From an uncultured Bacteroidales bacterium (GTDB lineage: Bacteria > Bacteroidota > Bacteroidia > Bacteroidales > UBA932), in contig CAKUYG010000017.1 in NCBI GenBank assembly GCA_934702165.1, forward strand, positions 1 through 20,651: a stretch of 20,651 nucleotides of DNA, read 5' to 3'. The notes beneath the pieces were generated by a model. It was not told the origin of the DNA, searched no databases, and worked only from the letters and a program-made list of their open reading frames with translations. How positions within the stretch are numbered: position 1 is the first letter of the stretch; each line of letters begins with the position of its first letter. Of the stretch, positions 8,292 to 15,878 are shown in pieces. The translations under genes and the position numbers were made by a program.

Positions 8292-8872
8292 TGGGAAGAG
8301 GGAAATTCGGGACGATAGTCCAGATCGGAGACATACTAGTGTCGGAGGATGTCGTGACAGAATATTTTGCCTGCGACTATGCCAAGTGCCGCGGGGCCTG
8401 CTGCATAATCGGTGACAGCGGAGCTCCAATGGAAGAGGATGAGCCGGATCTTATCGAACGTGAGTATCCGGAGTTCAAGGATCTTATGCGGCCGCAAGGC
8501 AGGGAGGCCGTCGAACAGAAGGGTTTCTTCGAGATAGACCGTGACGGTGATATCGTCACCCCGCTGGTGGACGGATCATGTGAATGTGCCTATTGCCATT
8601 TCGGTCCGGATGGGGAGTGTCTCTGTGCGATCGAGAAACGCGGCCTGAAAAAGCCTGTCTCATGCTCTCTGTACCCCATAAGGGTGACGCGCCTTACAGG
8701 AGGGGGCCTTGCCCTCAACCTGCATCGGTGGGAAATCTGTTCCGACGCCTTCGAGAAAGGACGCCGGGACCGTACAAGAGTTTACGAGTTTCTGCGCAAG
8801 CCCCTGACGGAACGTTTCGGGGAGGATTTTTACGAGGCTCTCGCCGCTGCGGCTAAGCATCTTCACGGTTAG
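8291..8872 (+). CDS. DUF3109 family cysteine-rich protein
   Basis: A 193-aa cytoplasmic-looking protein matching DUF3109 as I recall it from Bacteroides. Landmarks are ACDYAKCRGACC (27-38), GDSGAPMEEDE, a CECAYC...CLC cluster (97-112), the KPVSCSLYPIRV segment (121-132) and NLHRWEIC (143-150). The eleven cysteines suggest a bound metal or Fe-S cluster, as in the related YkgJ-type CxxxCxxCC proteins; the actual function is unknown. Its ATG shares one base with the TGA of the M16 gene, so the two are probably translationally coupled. The start adds about 9 residues before the conserved IVQIGDILVSEDVV, so a slightly later start is conceivable. Its 3' end overlaps the convergent membrane-protein gene by 20 nt. 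Confidence 0.88.
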   Translation: MGRGKFGTIVQIGDILVSEDVVTEYFACDYAKCRGACCIIGDSGAPMEEDEPDLIEREYPEFKDLMRPQGREAVEQKGFFEIDRDGDIVTPLVDGSCECAYCHFGPDGECLCAIEKRGLKKPVSCSLYPIRVTRLTGGGLALNLHRWEICSDAFEKGRRDRTRVYEFLRKPLTERFGEDFYEALAAAAKHLHG

Positions 8873-9317
8873 CCGCTTCGACTCCTGCGGCTATCCTTAC
8901 GGTCTCTTTTGTCAAGCCTTCCAATTCAAGGCCGGCTGCGATGTGCCGCATTGTTATCCTGTCCTCGTACATCTTGACCAGTCTTGCCAGAGGGGCGCGC
9001 TTGATGTAGCATATATCGTCCCCGTCCTGCTTCTCGAACTTGTATCCGAGGCGCTCCATCACGGCTTTGAGGACAGCGTCAGCCTCTTCAGGAGTGCCGT
9101 AGAAATGGGCGGTGCGTGTGGAGAAGCCGAATCTCGGGTAGATGGCTGCGAACACCGCCATCATGATGGCTATCTGCCACAGGGAGTCGTATCCGTTGAT
9201 GAATATTTTGGACAGGTCGCCTTCCACGAATCCGGCCAGCACTAGTATCACGATGATCAGTGTCAAGATGACAATAAGGTACACGAAGTACTTTATGGAG
9301 CGTACAATATATTTCAT
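8853..9317 (-). CDS. Small conserved membrane protein, unknown function
   Basis: A 154-aa product with two predicted transmembrane helices, YFVYLIVILTLIIVILVLAGF (about 10-30) and SLWQIAIMMAVFAAIYPRFG (about 45-64), followed by a charged cytoplasmic or periplasmic domain of about 90 residues. The tail contains GTPEEADAVLKAVMERLGYKFEKQDGDDICYIKR, which looks like a small alpha/beta domain. I do not recognise a named family. The ATG at 9315-9317 sits 5 nt after a perfect -7 box, so the transcript would be close to leaderless. It is a single-gene unit, divergent from the coiled-coil-hemW operon and overlapping the DUF3109 gene at its 3' end. Confidence 0.8.
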   Translation of the reverse strand: MKYIVRSIKYFVYLIVILTLIIVILVLAGFVEGDLSKIFINGYDSLWQIAIMMAVFAAIYPRFGFSTRTAHFYGTPEEADAVLKAVMERLGYKFEKQDGDDICYIKRAPLARLVKMYEDRITMRHIAAGLELEGLTKETVRIAAGVEAANREDA

Positions 9318-9322
9318 GTCGG

Positions 9323-9330
9323 CAAAAGTA
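9323..9330 (-). promoter_or_regulatory. Bacteroidota -7 promoter box for the small membrane protein
   Basis: Reads TACTTTTG on the minus strand, a perfect TAnnTTTG, only 5 nt before the ATG. No clear -33 TTTG is seen at 19-21 nt spacing. Confidence 0.6.
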
Positions 9331-9343
9331 GCATAATATTTGC

Positions 9344-9351
9344 TATTTTTG
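9344..9351 (+). promoter_or_regulatory. Bacteroidota -7 promoter box for the coiled-coil-hemW operon
   Basis: TATTTTTG, a perfect TAnnTTTG, 27 nt before the ATG at 9379. It is back to back with the minus-strand box at 9323-9330, with 13 nt between them. Confidence 0.65.
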
Positions 9352-9378
9352 CCCCGTGTAATTTAAAAATGACAGATT

Positions 9379-10293
9379 ATGGAAAGAGAAGATCCACTTG
9401 AGAGACTTGAACGAAAGGAAAACGAGAAGAAGGCTAATGGTGGTCTCAAGACCGTGATGATCGCTATGATCGCTGTAGCTGTAGTGCTCGCTGTCGCTCT
9501 TGTCTATGTTTTGACTTCGAAAAACAAGCTGGTCGGCCAGCTTAACGATGAGAAAAAGGACCTCACCGAGCAGATCCAGATGCTCCAAAGCGACTATGAA
9601 GGCCTTTCTTCCGACTATGATAGCATCAACGCCCAGCTGGATTCATCCCGCGAGGAGATAGCCCAGCTTGTGGAGAGGGTAAAAAAGACAGAGGCTACCA
9701 ACCGTGCCAAGATCCGCCAGTATCAGAAAGAGCTCGGCACGCTGCGTTCCATCATGAAGAGCTACATAGTCCAGATAGATTCCCTCAACACCCTCAACCA
9801 CAAACTCACAGCCGAAGCTGCCAGCGCCCGCAAGGAAGCTGCCGCCAGCAAGAAGCGCAACGCGGAGCTCTCCCAGCAGGTGGAGGATCTTACCGGACGT
9901 GTGACAGCCGGAGCGGTGCTCAAGGCCAGGGGAGTGAAACTTGAGGCATACAACAACAACGACAAAATCACCGACCGCAGCGGGAAGGTGGCAAGGCTCC
10001 TTGTGACCCTCAGCCTTCTGGAGAACGAACTTACCCCGAAGGGGCCGGTACGTGTCTATGTAAGAGTCACTGACCCGGAGGGCAATCTGCTCACGGACGG
10101 GCGCGGCACCACATTCACCGTGGGAGAGGAGACTCTCCAGGCCACAGCTTCCCGCGAGGTGGACTATCAGGGCGCCGAGGTTGAGATGGGCATATACGTC
10201 AACAACATCCCGTCGTTCCACAAGGGAGTCTACACGGTGCAGGCCTACACCAACGAAGGTCCTGTAGGATCGGCTGAACTCCTGCTCAGGTAG
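9379..10293 (+). CDS. Membrane-anchored coiled-coil protein
   Basis: A 304-aa product with a short charged cytoplasmic N-terminus, one transmembrane helix (MIAMIAVAVVLAVALVYVLT, about 27-46) and no cleavable signal. A long coiled coil follows (about 48-175: LVGQLNDEKKDLTEQIQML through AELSQQVEDLTGR). The C-terminal globular domain (about 180-304) has beta-strand-like stretches, RVYVRVTDPEGNLLTDG and VEMGIYVNNIPSFHKGVYTVQAYT. It probably projects into the periplasm. I recall similar proteins in Bacteroidales annotated only as hypothetical or chromosome-segregation-like; no function can be assigned. hemW begins 3 nt after its stop, so they form an operon. Confidence 0.85.
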   Translation: MEREDPLERLERKENEKKANGGLKTVMIAMIAVAVVLAVALVYVLTSKNKLVGQLNDEKKDLTEQIQMLQSDYEGLSSDYDSINAQLDSSREEIAQLVERVKKTEATNRAKIRQYQKELGTLRSIMKSYIVQIDSLNTLNHKLTAEAASARKEAAASKKRNAELSQQVEDLTGRVTAGAVLKARGVKLEAYNNNDKITDRSGKVARLLVTLSLLENELTPKGPVRVYVRVTDPEGNLLTDGRGTTFTVGEETLQATASREVDYQGAEVEMGIYVNNIPSFHKGVYTVQAYTNEGPVGSAELLLR

Positions 10294-10296
10294 CGG

Positions 10297-11376
10297 ATGG
10301 TCTACATCCATGTCCCTTTCTGCCGCAGTTTCTGCATATACTGCGATTTCTATTCTGAGACTGCATGCGGCAAGAAGGGAGAAGAGCGGATGGAGCGTTA
10401 CGCTTCAGAGCTCTGCTCTGAGATTGAGCGCAGGCGTCAGGAGATAACTGACACCCAGGGGCTCAATACTTTATACATAGGAGGCGGCACCCCTTCGGTG
10501 CTGCCTCTTTCTGTGCTTGGAAGGCTCGTCTCCACTCTTGGCTGCGGTCCGTTTGACGAATTCACCATCGAGGTCAATCCTGAAGATATAGTTGAGCGTG
10601 GGCCGGATTACGTGCGGTCATTGCTTGCTCTTGGCGTCAACAGGATCAGTATGGGAGTACAGTCACTTGACGACGGGATTCTTCATTGGATGCGGCGCCG
10701 TCATGATGCCTCCGGGGCACGCCGTGCGGTCCGGATTCTCAGAGAAGCTGGTGTCGGGAACATAAGCATCGACCTGATCTTCGGCTTTCCCTCTTTGTCT
10801 GAAGCGGTGCTTGAAACTACGCTGGATGAAGTGGCAGGCTGGAAGCCGGAGCACATTTCGGCCTATCAGCTCAGCATAGAGGAAGGCAGCGCCCTTGCTT
10901 CTCTCGCCAGGGACGGAAGGTTCGAAGAGGCCTCCGAATCATTGTGCGCATCTCAGTATCAGCGTATATGCCGCAGGCTGTCAGCTGCCGGTTATGAACA
11001 CTACGAGATTTCCAACTGGGCTCTTCCCGGTCGCAGGGCGTTGCACAATTCAGCATACTGGACACGCCATACTTATGCCGGCCTGGGGCCAGGGGCGCAT
11101 TCTTTCGACGGGCACTGCCGCAGAGCCAACAGCCAGAACCTCACGGGCTGGACGCATTCTATAGAAACACTGACCCCGCAGGAGGAGAGGGAAGAGAAGA
11201 TAATGCTCGGATTGCGCACTTCGGACGGGATTCCCGAAAAGCTTTGCGACTATAGAAAGGTCCTTGGTCTGATAGCCGAGGGCTGTCTGGAGCGGCTCTC
11301 TGGAGATTCCGGCCATGTCCGCATTCCGGAAGACAAATACTTCATCTCGGACTCCATCATCGAAGAACTTATCTGA
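10297..11376 (+). CDS. hemW: Radical SAM heme chaperone HemW
   Basis: A 359-aa oxygen-independent coproporphyrinogen oxidase-like protein. Members with this layout are heme chaperones (HemW) rather than true HemN. The radical-SAM cysteines are C9, C13 and C16 (CRSFCIYC, CX3CX2C), which bind the [4Fe-4S] cluster. IGGGTPSVL (61-69), TIEVNPEDI, GVNRISMGVQSLDD and ISIDLIFGFPS follow the family order, with EHISAYQLSIEEG and YEISNWALPG in the C-terminal half. HemW is distinguished from HemN by lacking the extra N-terminal residues before the cysteine motif, which fits here. It is the second gene of its operon and overlaps the convergent aminopeptidase gene by 8 nt. Confidence 0.93.
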   Translation: MVYIHVPFCRSFCIYCDFYSETACGKKGEERMERYASELCSEIERRRQEITDTQGLNTLYIGGGTPSVLPLSVLGRLVSTLGCGPFDEFTIEVNPEDIVERGPDYVRSLLALGVNRISMGVQSLDDGILHWMRRRHDASGARRAVRILREAGVGNISIDLIFGFPSLSEAVLETTLDEVAGWKPEHISAYQLSIEEGSALASLARDGRFEEASESLCASQYQRICRRLSAAGYEHYEISNWALPGRRALHNSAYWTRHTYAGLGPGAHSFDGHCRRANSQNLTGWTHSIETLTPQEEREEKIMLGLRTSDGIPEKLCDYRKVLGLIAEGCLERLSGDSGHVRIPEDKYFISDSIIEELI

Positions 11377-13135
11377 CCGGGGCGGTTTTCCCGCGCAGCC
11401 AATCCGAGATCCGGGTCGGCAGCAGCGGTGCGAGAGTGCGGTAGACTCTTTCATTGTAGGCGTTCAGCCATTCCAGTTCGTCGTTGTCGAGCCGGGACAC
11501 TTCAAGGGCTGACGTGTCGAAATGGCAGAGAGTCAGCGGCTCGAACTTCATCCATCTTCCGAACTCATTGCCCCCGTCTTCTACGCAGAGCAGCAGGTTC
11601 TCATGCCTGACCCCGTGCATCCCTTCCCTGTATATGCCAGGCTCATCGGAGACTATCATCCCCGGTTCGAGCGGAGTGGGGTTGAGGTTCTGCCTTATGT
11701 CCTGAGGACCTTCGTGGACGCCGAGGAAGAAGCCCACGCCATGTCCTGTGCCGTGACCGAAATTGCGTTTGCTTCTCCAGAGAGGCTCTCTTGCCAGGGC
11801 GTCGATGCGGCAGCCCGGAGTCCCTTCAGGGAACACTGCCATGGCCAGCGCTATATGGCTTTTCAATACGAGTGTGTAGTCTTCCCTTTCGAGCGGGGTG
11901 CATTTCCCGAGGGGGACGGTCCGCGTGATGTCGGTGGTGCCGAGGGTGTACTGCCCGCCTGAGTCGCACAGGTACAGGCCGCTGTCTTTCAGTATGGGTG
12001 CATCCTCCACCGGAGTGACGTAGTGTGGAAGGGCGGCACCCGGCCCGTAGGCGGAGATTGTCTCGAAACTGTCTCCGCGGTATTCTTCTATGTCTGCTCT
12101 GAGGCTGCCCAGCTTGATGGCGGCGTCACGCTCGTCTATTTTCCGACCGGCTTTCACCGATTCCTCCAGCCAGTACAGGAACCTTTCCATGGCCAGGCCG
12201 TCCTTGATGTGGATTTCCTTCATGTCATCGATCTCCACACTGTTTTTAACGGCTTTCCAAAGACCGACAGGACTTGTCCCGTCCAGCAGAGAGTTGCCGC
12301 GGGCCTGGAGAGCCGAGAAGATGTCGTAGTTGAGGCTTCCGCTGTCGATGTACAGCTGCCCCTGCACCTCGTCGCCCACATAGTCTATGTCGGAATAGGG
12401 GAGTTCTTCGATGCCCTCGGATTCAAGTATGCTGAATGTCGCCTGCGTCTGAGGGTCTTCGATGTCCCCTTTCTGCACATACCAGAGCACCCGGTCACAG
12501 GTGATGAGAAGATAGCTGATGACCAGAGGGTTATACTCTATGTCTGAGGCTCTCACGTTGAGGATCCATGCTATTTCATCCAGGGAGGATAGCAGGATGC
12601 CTTCGCACTGCTTGTCCTTGAGGAATCCTCTGATCTTTCCGATCTTGGACAGTCTGGTCTCGCCTGGCTGTACCGTGAATACCGGTGTCTGCGGGATCGG
12701 CGGTCTGTCAGTCCAGAAGCGGCTCATGATGTCCGGCACGCTCACTACGGTGCCGGGGAGGCTGACGGCGAATGCCGCGCTCACGCAGTAGCCGTCCACC
12801 GCCACGATGCCCTCTTCTCCGAACTGCCCCTCCAGCCATTGCGGTATCGGGACCTCTCCAGGGACCCTTGTCTTGTGGAGCTCCACTCCGCTCCCCTCCA
12901 GCTGACTTGTGGCCTGGATGAAATACCGGCTGTCCGTCCAGAGTCCCGCATGGTCGGCTGTCACCACCATGTCCCCGGCCTCCCCTGTGAAGCCGCACAG
13001 CCATTCGACCTGTTTCCACCTTTCGGCAGGATATTCGCTGCCGTGCGGGTCGGAGCCGGTGATCACAACGGCGTCCCACCCCTTGGAGCGCATCAGTTCG
13101 CGCAGCGCCCCGATTCTGGAAGAGAAGATGTTCAT
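11369..13135 (-). CDS. pepP: Xaa-Pro aminopeptidase (aminopeptidase P, M24B family)
   Basis: A dinuclear-metal peptidase that removes an N-terminal residue preceding proline. The 588-aa length fits the long three-domain type (as in XPNPEP1) rather than the ~440-aa E. coli type. Two creatinase-like N-terminal domains (about 1-295) precede the pita-bread domain. Metal ligands are visible: D391 (YLCDSGGQY), D402 (GTTDITRT), H465 (GHGTGHGVG), E498 (SDEPGIY) and E512 (RHENL). No signal peptide, so it is cytoplasmic. The frame is open 9 codons further, to 13162, but that upstream ATG lies inside the gene's own -7 box, so the ATG at 13133-13135 is used. It is divergent from dus. Confidence 0.93.
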   Translation of the reverse strand: MNIFSSRIGALRELMRSKGWDAVVITGSDPHGSEYPAERWKQVEWLCGFTGEAGDMVVTADHAGLWTDSRYFIQATSQLEGSGVELHKTRVPGEVPIPQWLEGQFGEEGIVAVDGYCVSAAFAVSLPGTVVSVPDIMSRFWTDRPPIPQTPVFTVQPGETRLSKIGKIRGFLKDKQCEGILLSSLDEIAWILNVRASDIEYNPLVISYLLITCDRVLWYVQKGDIEDPQTQATFSILESEGIEELPYSDIDYVGDEVQGQLYIDSGSLNYDIFSALQARGNSLLDGTSPVGLWKAVKNSVEIDDMKEIHIKDGLAMERFLYWLEESVKAGRKIDERDAAIKLGSLRADIEEYRGDSFETISAYGPGAALPHYVTPVEDAPILKDSGLYLCDSGGQYTLGTTDITRTVPLGKCTPLEREDYTLVLKSHIALAMAVFPEGTPGCRIDALAREPLWRSKRNFGHGTGHGVGFFLGVHEGPQDIRQNLNPTPLEPGMIVSDEPGIYREGMHGVRHENLLLCVEDGGNEFGRWMKFEPLTLCHFDTSALEVSRLDNDELEWLNAYNERVYRTLAPLLPTRISDWLRGKTAPVR

Positions 13136-13159
13136 CGCTTTTTTCGCGTTTCTTAGCGG

Positions 13160-13167
13160 CAAATATA
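13160..13167 (-). promoter_or_regulatory. Bacteroidota -7 promoter box for pepP
   Basis: Reads TATATTTG on the minus strand, a perfect TAnnTTTG, 24 nt before the pepP ATG. It fixes the pepP start at 13135, because the longer frame would begin within the box. Confidence 0.7.
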
Positions 13168-13168
13168 C

Positions 13169-13176
13169 TATTTTTG
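13169..13176 (+). promoter_or_regulatory. Bacteroidota -7 promoter box for dus-lpxK
   Basis: TATTTTTG, a perfect TAnnTTTG, 6 nt before the dus ATG. It is separated from the oppositely oriented pepP box by a single base (13168). Confidence 0.7.
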
Positions 13177-13182
13177 CAACTT

Positions 13183-14181
13183 ATGAAGATAGGAAACATC
13201 GATCTGGGTGAGAGGCCTCTGCTCCTCGCTCCGATGGAAGACATCACCGACGCCTCGTTCCGCCTGCTCTGCCGCGAGCAGGGGGCGGACATGGTCTATA
13301 CTGAGTTCATCCCTTCAGACGGTCTGATACGGGACGCCGACAAGGCACTTGCCAAGATGCGTACCTATGACCGGGAAGCTCCTGTGGGCATACAGATCTA
13401 CGGGCACATCCCGGAGTCCATGGTTGAGGCCGCCCGCATGGCCGACATGGCTGTGGAACTCGTCGGAGGTCATGGAGCCGACCTGATAGACATCAACTTC
13501 GGCTGCCCGGTGACAAAGATTGCGGGGCGCGGTGCCGGGTCGGGGATGATGCGCTACCCTGACAAGATGGTGGCCATCACCAAGGCTGTCGTGGAGGCCG
13601 TGGGCAAACCTGTCACGGTCAAGACCCGTCTCGGCTGGGACGAGAATTCAAAGATAATAGTTGAACTGGCCGAGCGCCTGCAGGACGTGGGAATCAGTGC
13701 GCTCACCGTGCACGGCCGCACGCGCTGCCAGATGTACAAGGGCGCCGCAGACTGGACCCTTATCGGGGAAATCAAGAACAACCCCCGTATGCACATCCCC
13801 ATCATAGGCAACGGGGACATCACCGACGGGCCGTCAGCCGCAGCCGCCTTTGCCCGCTATGGTGTGGACGGAATCATGATAGGCCGTGCCACCTTCGGGC
13901 ATCCGTGGATATTCCGGGAGATCAAGTATTATCTGGAACATGGTGAGGCGATGAGGGAGCCGTCCGTGCGGGAGAAGGTCGAACTGGCGAAGCGTCATCT
14001 TGCCCTGTCATTGGAACAGAAAGGCGAACCGAGGGGCATCTATGAGATGCGCCGGCATCTTTCCTGCTATTTCAAGGGTCTCCCCGATTTCAAAGAGACG
14101 CGCATGAAGATGGTCACGACCCTCGACAAAGCCGAACTTTACTCCATTTTGGATTATATTTGCATGAGATATGACGATTGA
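13183..14181 (+). CDS. dus: tRNA-dihydrouridine synthase (DusB/NifR3-like)
   Basis: FMN enzyme that reduces specific uridines in tRNA to dihydrouridine. The 332-aa protein begins IDLGERPLLLAPMEDITDASFR, the family's FMN-binding start. Catalytic Cys108 lies in DINFGCPVTKIAGRGAGS, where the cysteine protonates the uracil ring in characterised Dus proteins. VTVKTRLGWD, ALTVHGRTRCQMYKGAADW, PIIGNGDI and DGIMIGRATFGHPW complete the TIM barrel and phosphate site, followed by the helical tRNA-binding domain. The start is the ATG at 13183; a TTG 3 codons upstream lies in the -7 box and is rejected. The last 11 nt overlap lpxK, implying translational coupling. Confidence 0.95.
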   Translation: MKIGNIDLGERPLLLAPMEDITDASFRLLCREQGADMVYTEFIPSDGLIRDADKALAKMRTYDREAPVGIQIYGHIPESMVEAARMADMAVELVGGHGADLIDINFGCPVTKIAGRGAGSGMMRYPDKMVAITKAVVEAVGKPVTVKTRLGWDENSKIIVELAERLQDVGISALTVHGRTRCQMYKGAADWTLIGEIKNNPRMHIPIIGNGDITDGPSAAAAFARYGVDGIMIGRATFGHPWIFREIKYYLEHGEAMREPSVREKVELAKRHLALSLEQKGEPRGIYEMRRHLSCYFKGLPDFKETRMKMVTTLDKAELYSILDYICMRYDD

Positions 14182-15310
14182 CAGGATCATACTTTTTCCA
14201 TATTACCTCAGCCTGAAGCTGCGGGACAGATTCTACAGGAAACGTTTTTCTAAACTCTTCACCCCGGAGGTCCCGTCCGTGTGCGTGGGCAACATCACCG
14301 CCGGCGGCACGGGCAAGACCCCGCATGTGGAGATGATACTCAGGCTGCTTCTCGAGAGCCCGGAATGGAAAGACAGGAACATTGCAGTGCTCTCCAGGGG
14401 CTATATGCGTGAAAGTAAAGGCTTCCAGCAAGTGCCAGTGGACGGCGGCGCCGCCCTTTTCGGGGATGAACCGGTGCAGATCAAGAAAAAATTCCCGCGG
14501 GTCACGGTGGCTGTGGACAAAAACAGGGTGGAGGGATGCACCCTCTTGTGCGACCCTGCGAAACTCGAGTCCAAACGCTACTCCAAGTGCTGGGACAAGA
14601 GTCTTCCGGAGGCTGATTACATAGTGCTGGACGATGCATTCCAGTACCGCAAACTCCGTCCTGCGCTGAGCGTGGTCCTTGTCGACTGGAACAGGCCGGT
14701 GTCCCACGACAGTCTGCTTCCCCTCGGGCGGCTGCGTGATCTCAAGGAGAGGCTGTTCGATGCCGATGCGGTCATCGTGACCAAGTGTCCGCCTGATCTT
14801 GATGACAATGCCAAATCCGCATTTGTCGTCTCCCAGGGCTTTGAGTCCTTCGATGCAGCTGCAAGTATCGCCGTCTCCCCGGATGGAGGACGGAAGACCG
14901 TGCTGTTCACCAGTATAAACTATGCCCAGATCCATGGGGTGTACCCGGAGACGGAACCCAGGTATGTATACGCCAAAAAGGCCATAATGGTGAGCGGCAT
15001 CGCCAAGGATGCCCCGCTGCGCAACTATTTGAGCGACTTCTACAAGATAGCAAAGCGCTTCAGTTTCCCGGATCATCATAAATACAGCTGGTCGGACATA
15101 AACTCCATCAAGTCCTCCCTGCGCAAGAACCCGACCGCCGCCATCATCACTACGGAGAAGGATGTCCAGAGGCTGCTTGACTTCAGCGGCATGCCGCCGG
15201 AGATCCGTCAGCGACTGCTTGTCGCCCCTATAGAAGCAAAATTCCTCTCCGAGAGGGAGAGGAATCTGTTCTATGATATGATCACGGGCCTCAAGGTTAT
15301 ACGGTCATGA
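14171..15310 (+). CDS. lpxK: Tetraacyldisaccharide 4'-kinase (lipid A synthesis)
   Basis: Inner-membrane-associated kinase that phosphorylates the 4' position of the lipid A disaccharide precursor, the sixth step of the Raetz pathway. Visible: a hydrophobic N-terminal helix (IILFPYYLSLKLRDRFY), the Walker A-like GNITAGGTGKTP (40-51), VLSRGY (73-78), DDAFQYR (154-160; many homologues have DDGFQHR) and the FPDHHKYSW segment, where the family's catalytic-site histidine lies. At 379 aa it is longer than the E. coli enzyme (about 328 aa). It overlaps dus by 11 nt and frr, on the other strand, by 14 nt. A 10-bp hairpin within its 3' coding region probably terminates frr. A tRNA modification gene joined to a lipid A gene is probably an operon of convenience. 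Confidence 0.93.
   Translation: MTIDRIILFPYYLSLKLRDRFYRKRFSKLFTPEVPSVCVGNITAGGTGKTPHVEMILRLLLESPEWKDRNIAVLSRGYMRESKGFQQVPVDGGAALFGDEPVQIKKKFPRVTVAVDKNRVEGCTLLCDPAKLESKRYSKCWDKSLPEADYIVLDDAFQYRKLRPALSVVLVDWNRPVSHDSLLPLGRLRDLKERLFDADAVIVTKCPPDLDDNAKSAFVVSQGFESFDAAASIAVSPDGGRKTVLFTSINYAQIHGVYPETEPRYVYAKKAIMVSGIAKDAPLRNYLSDFYKIAKRFSFPDHHKYSWSDINSIKSSLRKNPTAAIITTEKDVQRLLDFSGMPPEIRQRLLVAPIEAKFLSERERNLFYDMITGLKVIRS
15231..15265 (-). terminator. Candidate intrinsic terminator of pyrH-frr, inside lpxK
   Basis: Perfect 10-bp inverted repeat, ATTCCTCTCC (15241-15250) and GGAGAGGAAT (15256-15265), with a 5-nt loop. Read on the minus strand it begins 31 nt after the frr stop and is followed by TTTGCTTCTA, a moderately U-rich tail. 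On the plus strand it is followed by CTGTTC, so it is not an obvious terminator for lpxK. The same bases encode LpxK residues around FLSERERN. Confidence 0.5.
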
Positions 15311-15866
15311 TGTCCTTTTCTTTGGCTGACACGAGCTCGTCCACCGCTTTCACTTTCTTGTCGGTGATCTTCTGAATCTCGTTCTCGGCTTCCTTCTGGG
15401 TGTCCTCAGGGAGACCGTCGTTCTTCTGTGCCTTTTTCAGCAGGTCCATCCCGTCGCGGCGGGCGTTGCGCACCACGATTTTGGCATTTTCCCCGGCGCC
15501 CTTGGCCTTTTTGATGAGTTCCTTGCGGCGGTCTTCCGTCAGGGCCGGCACCGTGCAGCGGATGACTTCCCCGTTGTTCTGCGGGGTGAAACCGAGATTG
15601 GCATCGATGATGGCCTTCTCGATCTTCGGAATCATGCTCTTCTCCCATGGCTGGATGGCAAGGGTCCTCGCATCCGGGGCGGTGATTGAGGCAACCTGCG
15701 GAACCGGAGTCGGGGTACCGTAGTAGTCAACGGTCACATTGTTGAAAATCAGCGGGTTCGCCTTGCCTACCCTGAATGACTTGAGATCCTCTTCGAGGAA
15801 ACGTACGGCCTCGTCCATCTTGGACTCGGTCTGGTTGATGATTTCGATAGCTTTATCTGTCAACAT
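15297..15866 (-). CDS. frr: Ribosome recycling factor
   Basis: Cytoplasmic factor that, with EF-G, splits post-termination ribosomes. The 189-aa length is near the family norm (~185). Hallmarks: EEDLKSFRVGKANP (the conserved R-x-G-R/K-A region), VDYYGTPTPVPQVASITAPDARTLAIQPWEKSMIPKIEKAI, then PQNNGEVIRCTVPALTEDRRKELIKKAK. The long three-helix bundle ends with ITDKKVKAVDELVSAKEKDIMTV. It starts 12 nt after the pyrH stop, the usual pyrH-frr pairing. Its 3' end overlaps lpxK by 14 nt, and a hairpin 31 nt past the stop is the likely end of transcription. Confidence 0.97.
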   Translation of the reverse strand: MLTDKAIEIINQTESKMDEAVRFLEEDLKSFRVGKANPLIFNNVTVDYYGTPTPVPQVASITAPDARTLAIQPWEKSMIPKIEKAIIDANLGFTPQNNGEVIRCTVPALTEDRRKELIKKAKGAGENAKIVVRNARRDGMDLLKKAQKNDGLPEDTQKEAENEIQKITDKKVKAVDELVSAKEKDIMTV

Positions 15867-15878
15867 TGTCTTGTGTGT

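Noticed and set aside
7572..8429. 285-codon minus-strand open frame opposite the M16 gene
   Set aside because: Crosses the M16/DUF3109 junction, has no recognisable motif and low-complexity Arg/His/Gln composition; a shadow frame.
9643..10311. 222-codon minus-strand open frame opposite the coiled-coil gene
   Set aside because: Entirely antisense to a gene with a promoter and clear protein architecture; no promoter or family similarity of its own.
11308..11333. TTCCGG/CCGGAA inverted repeat near the end of hemW as a pepP terminator
   Set aside because: Only 6 bp with a 13-nt loop and no U-rich tail on the minus strand.
14114..15079. 321-codon open frame on the minus strand opposite lpxK
   Set aside because: Antisense to a well-identified gene; the sequence is His/Arg/Gly-rich without family motifs, as expected from the mirror of GC-biased codons.
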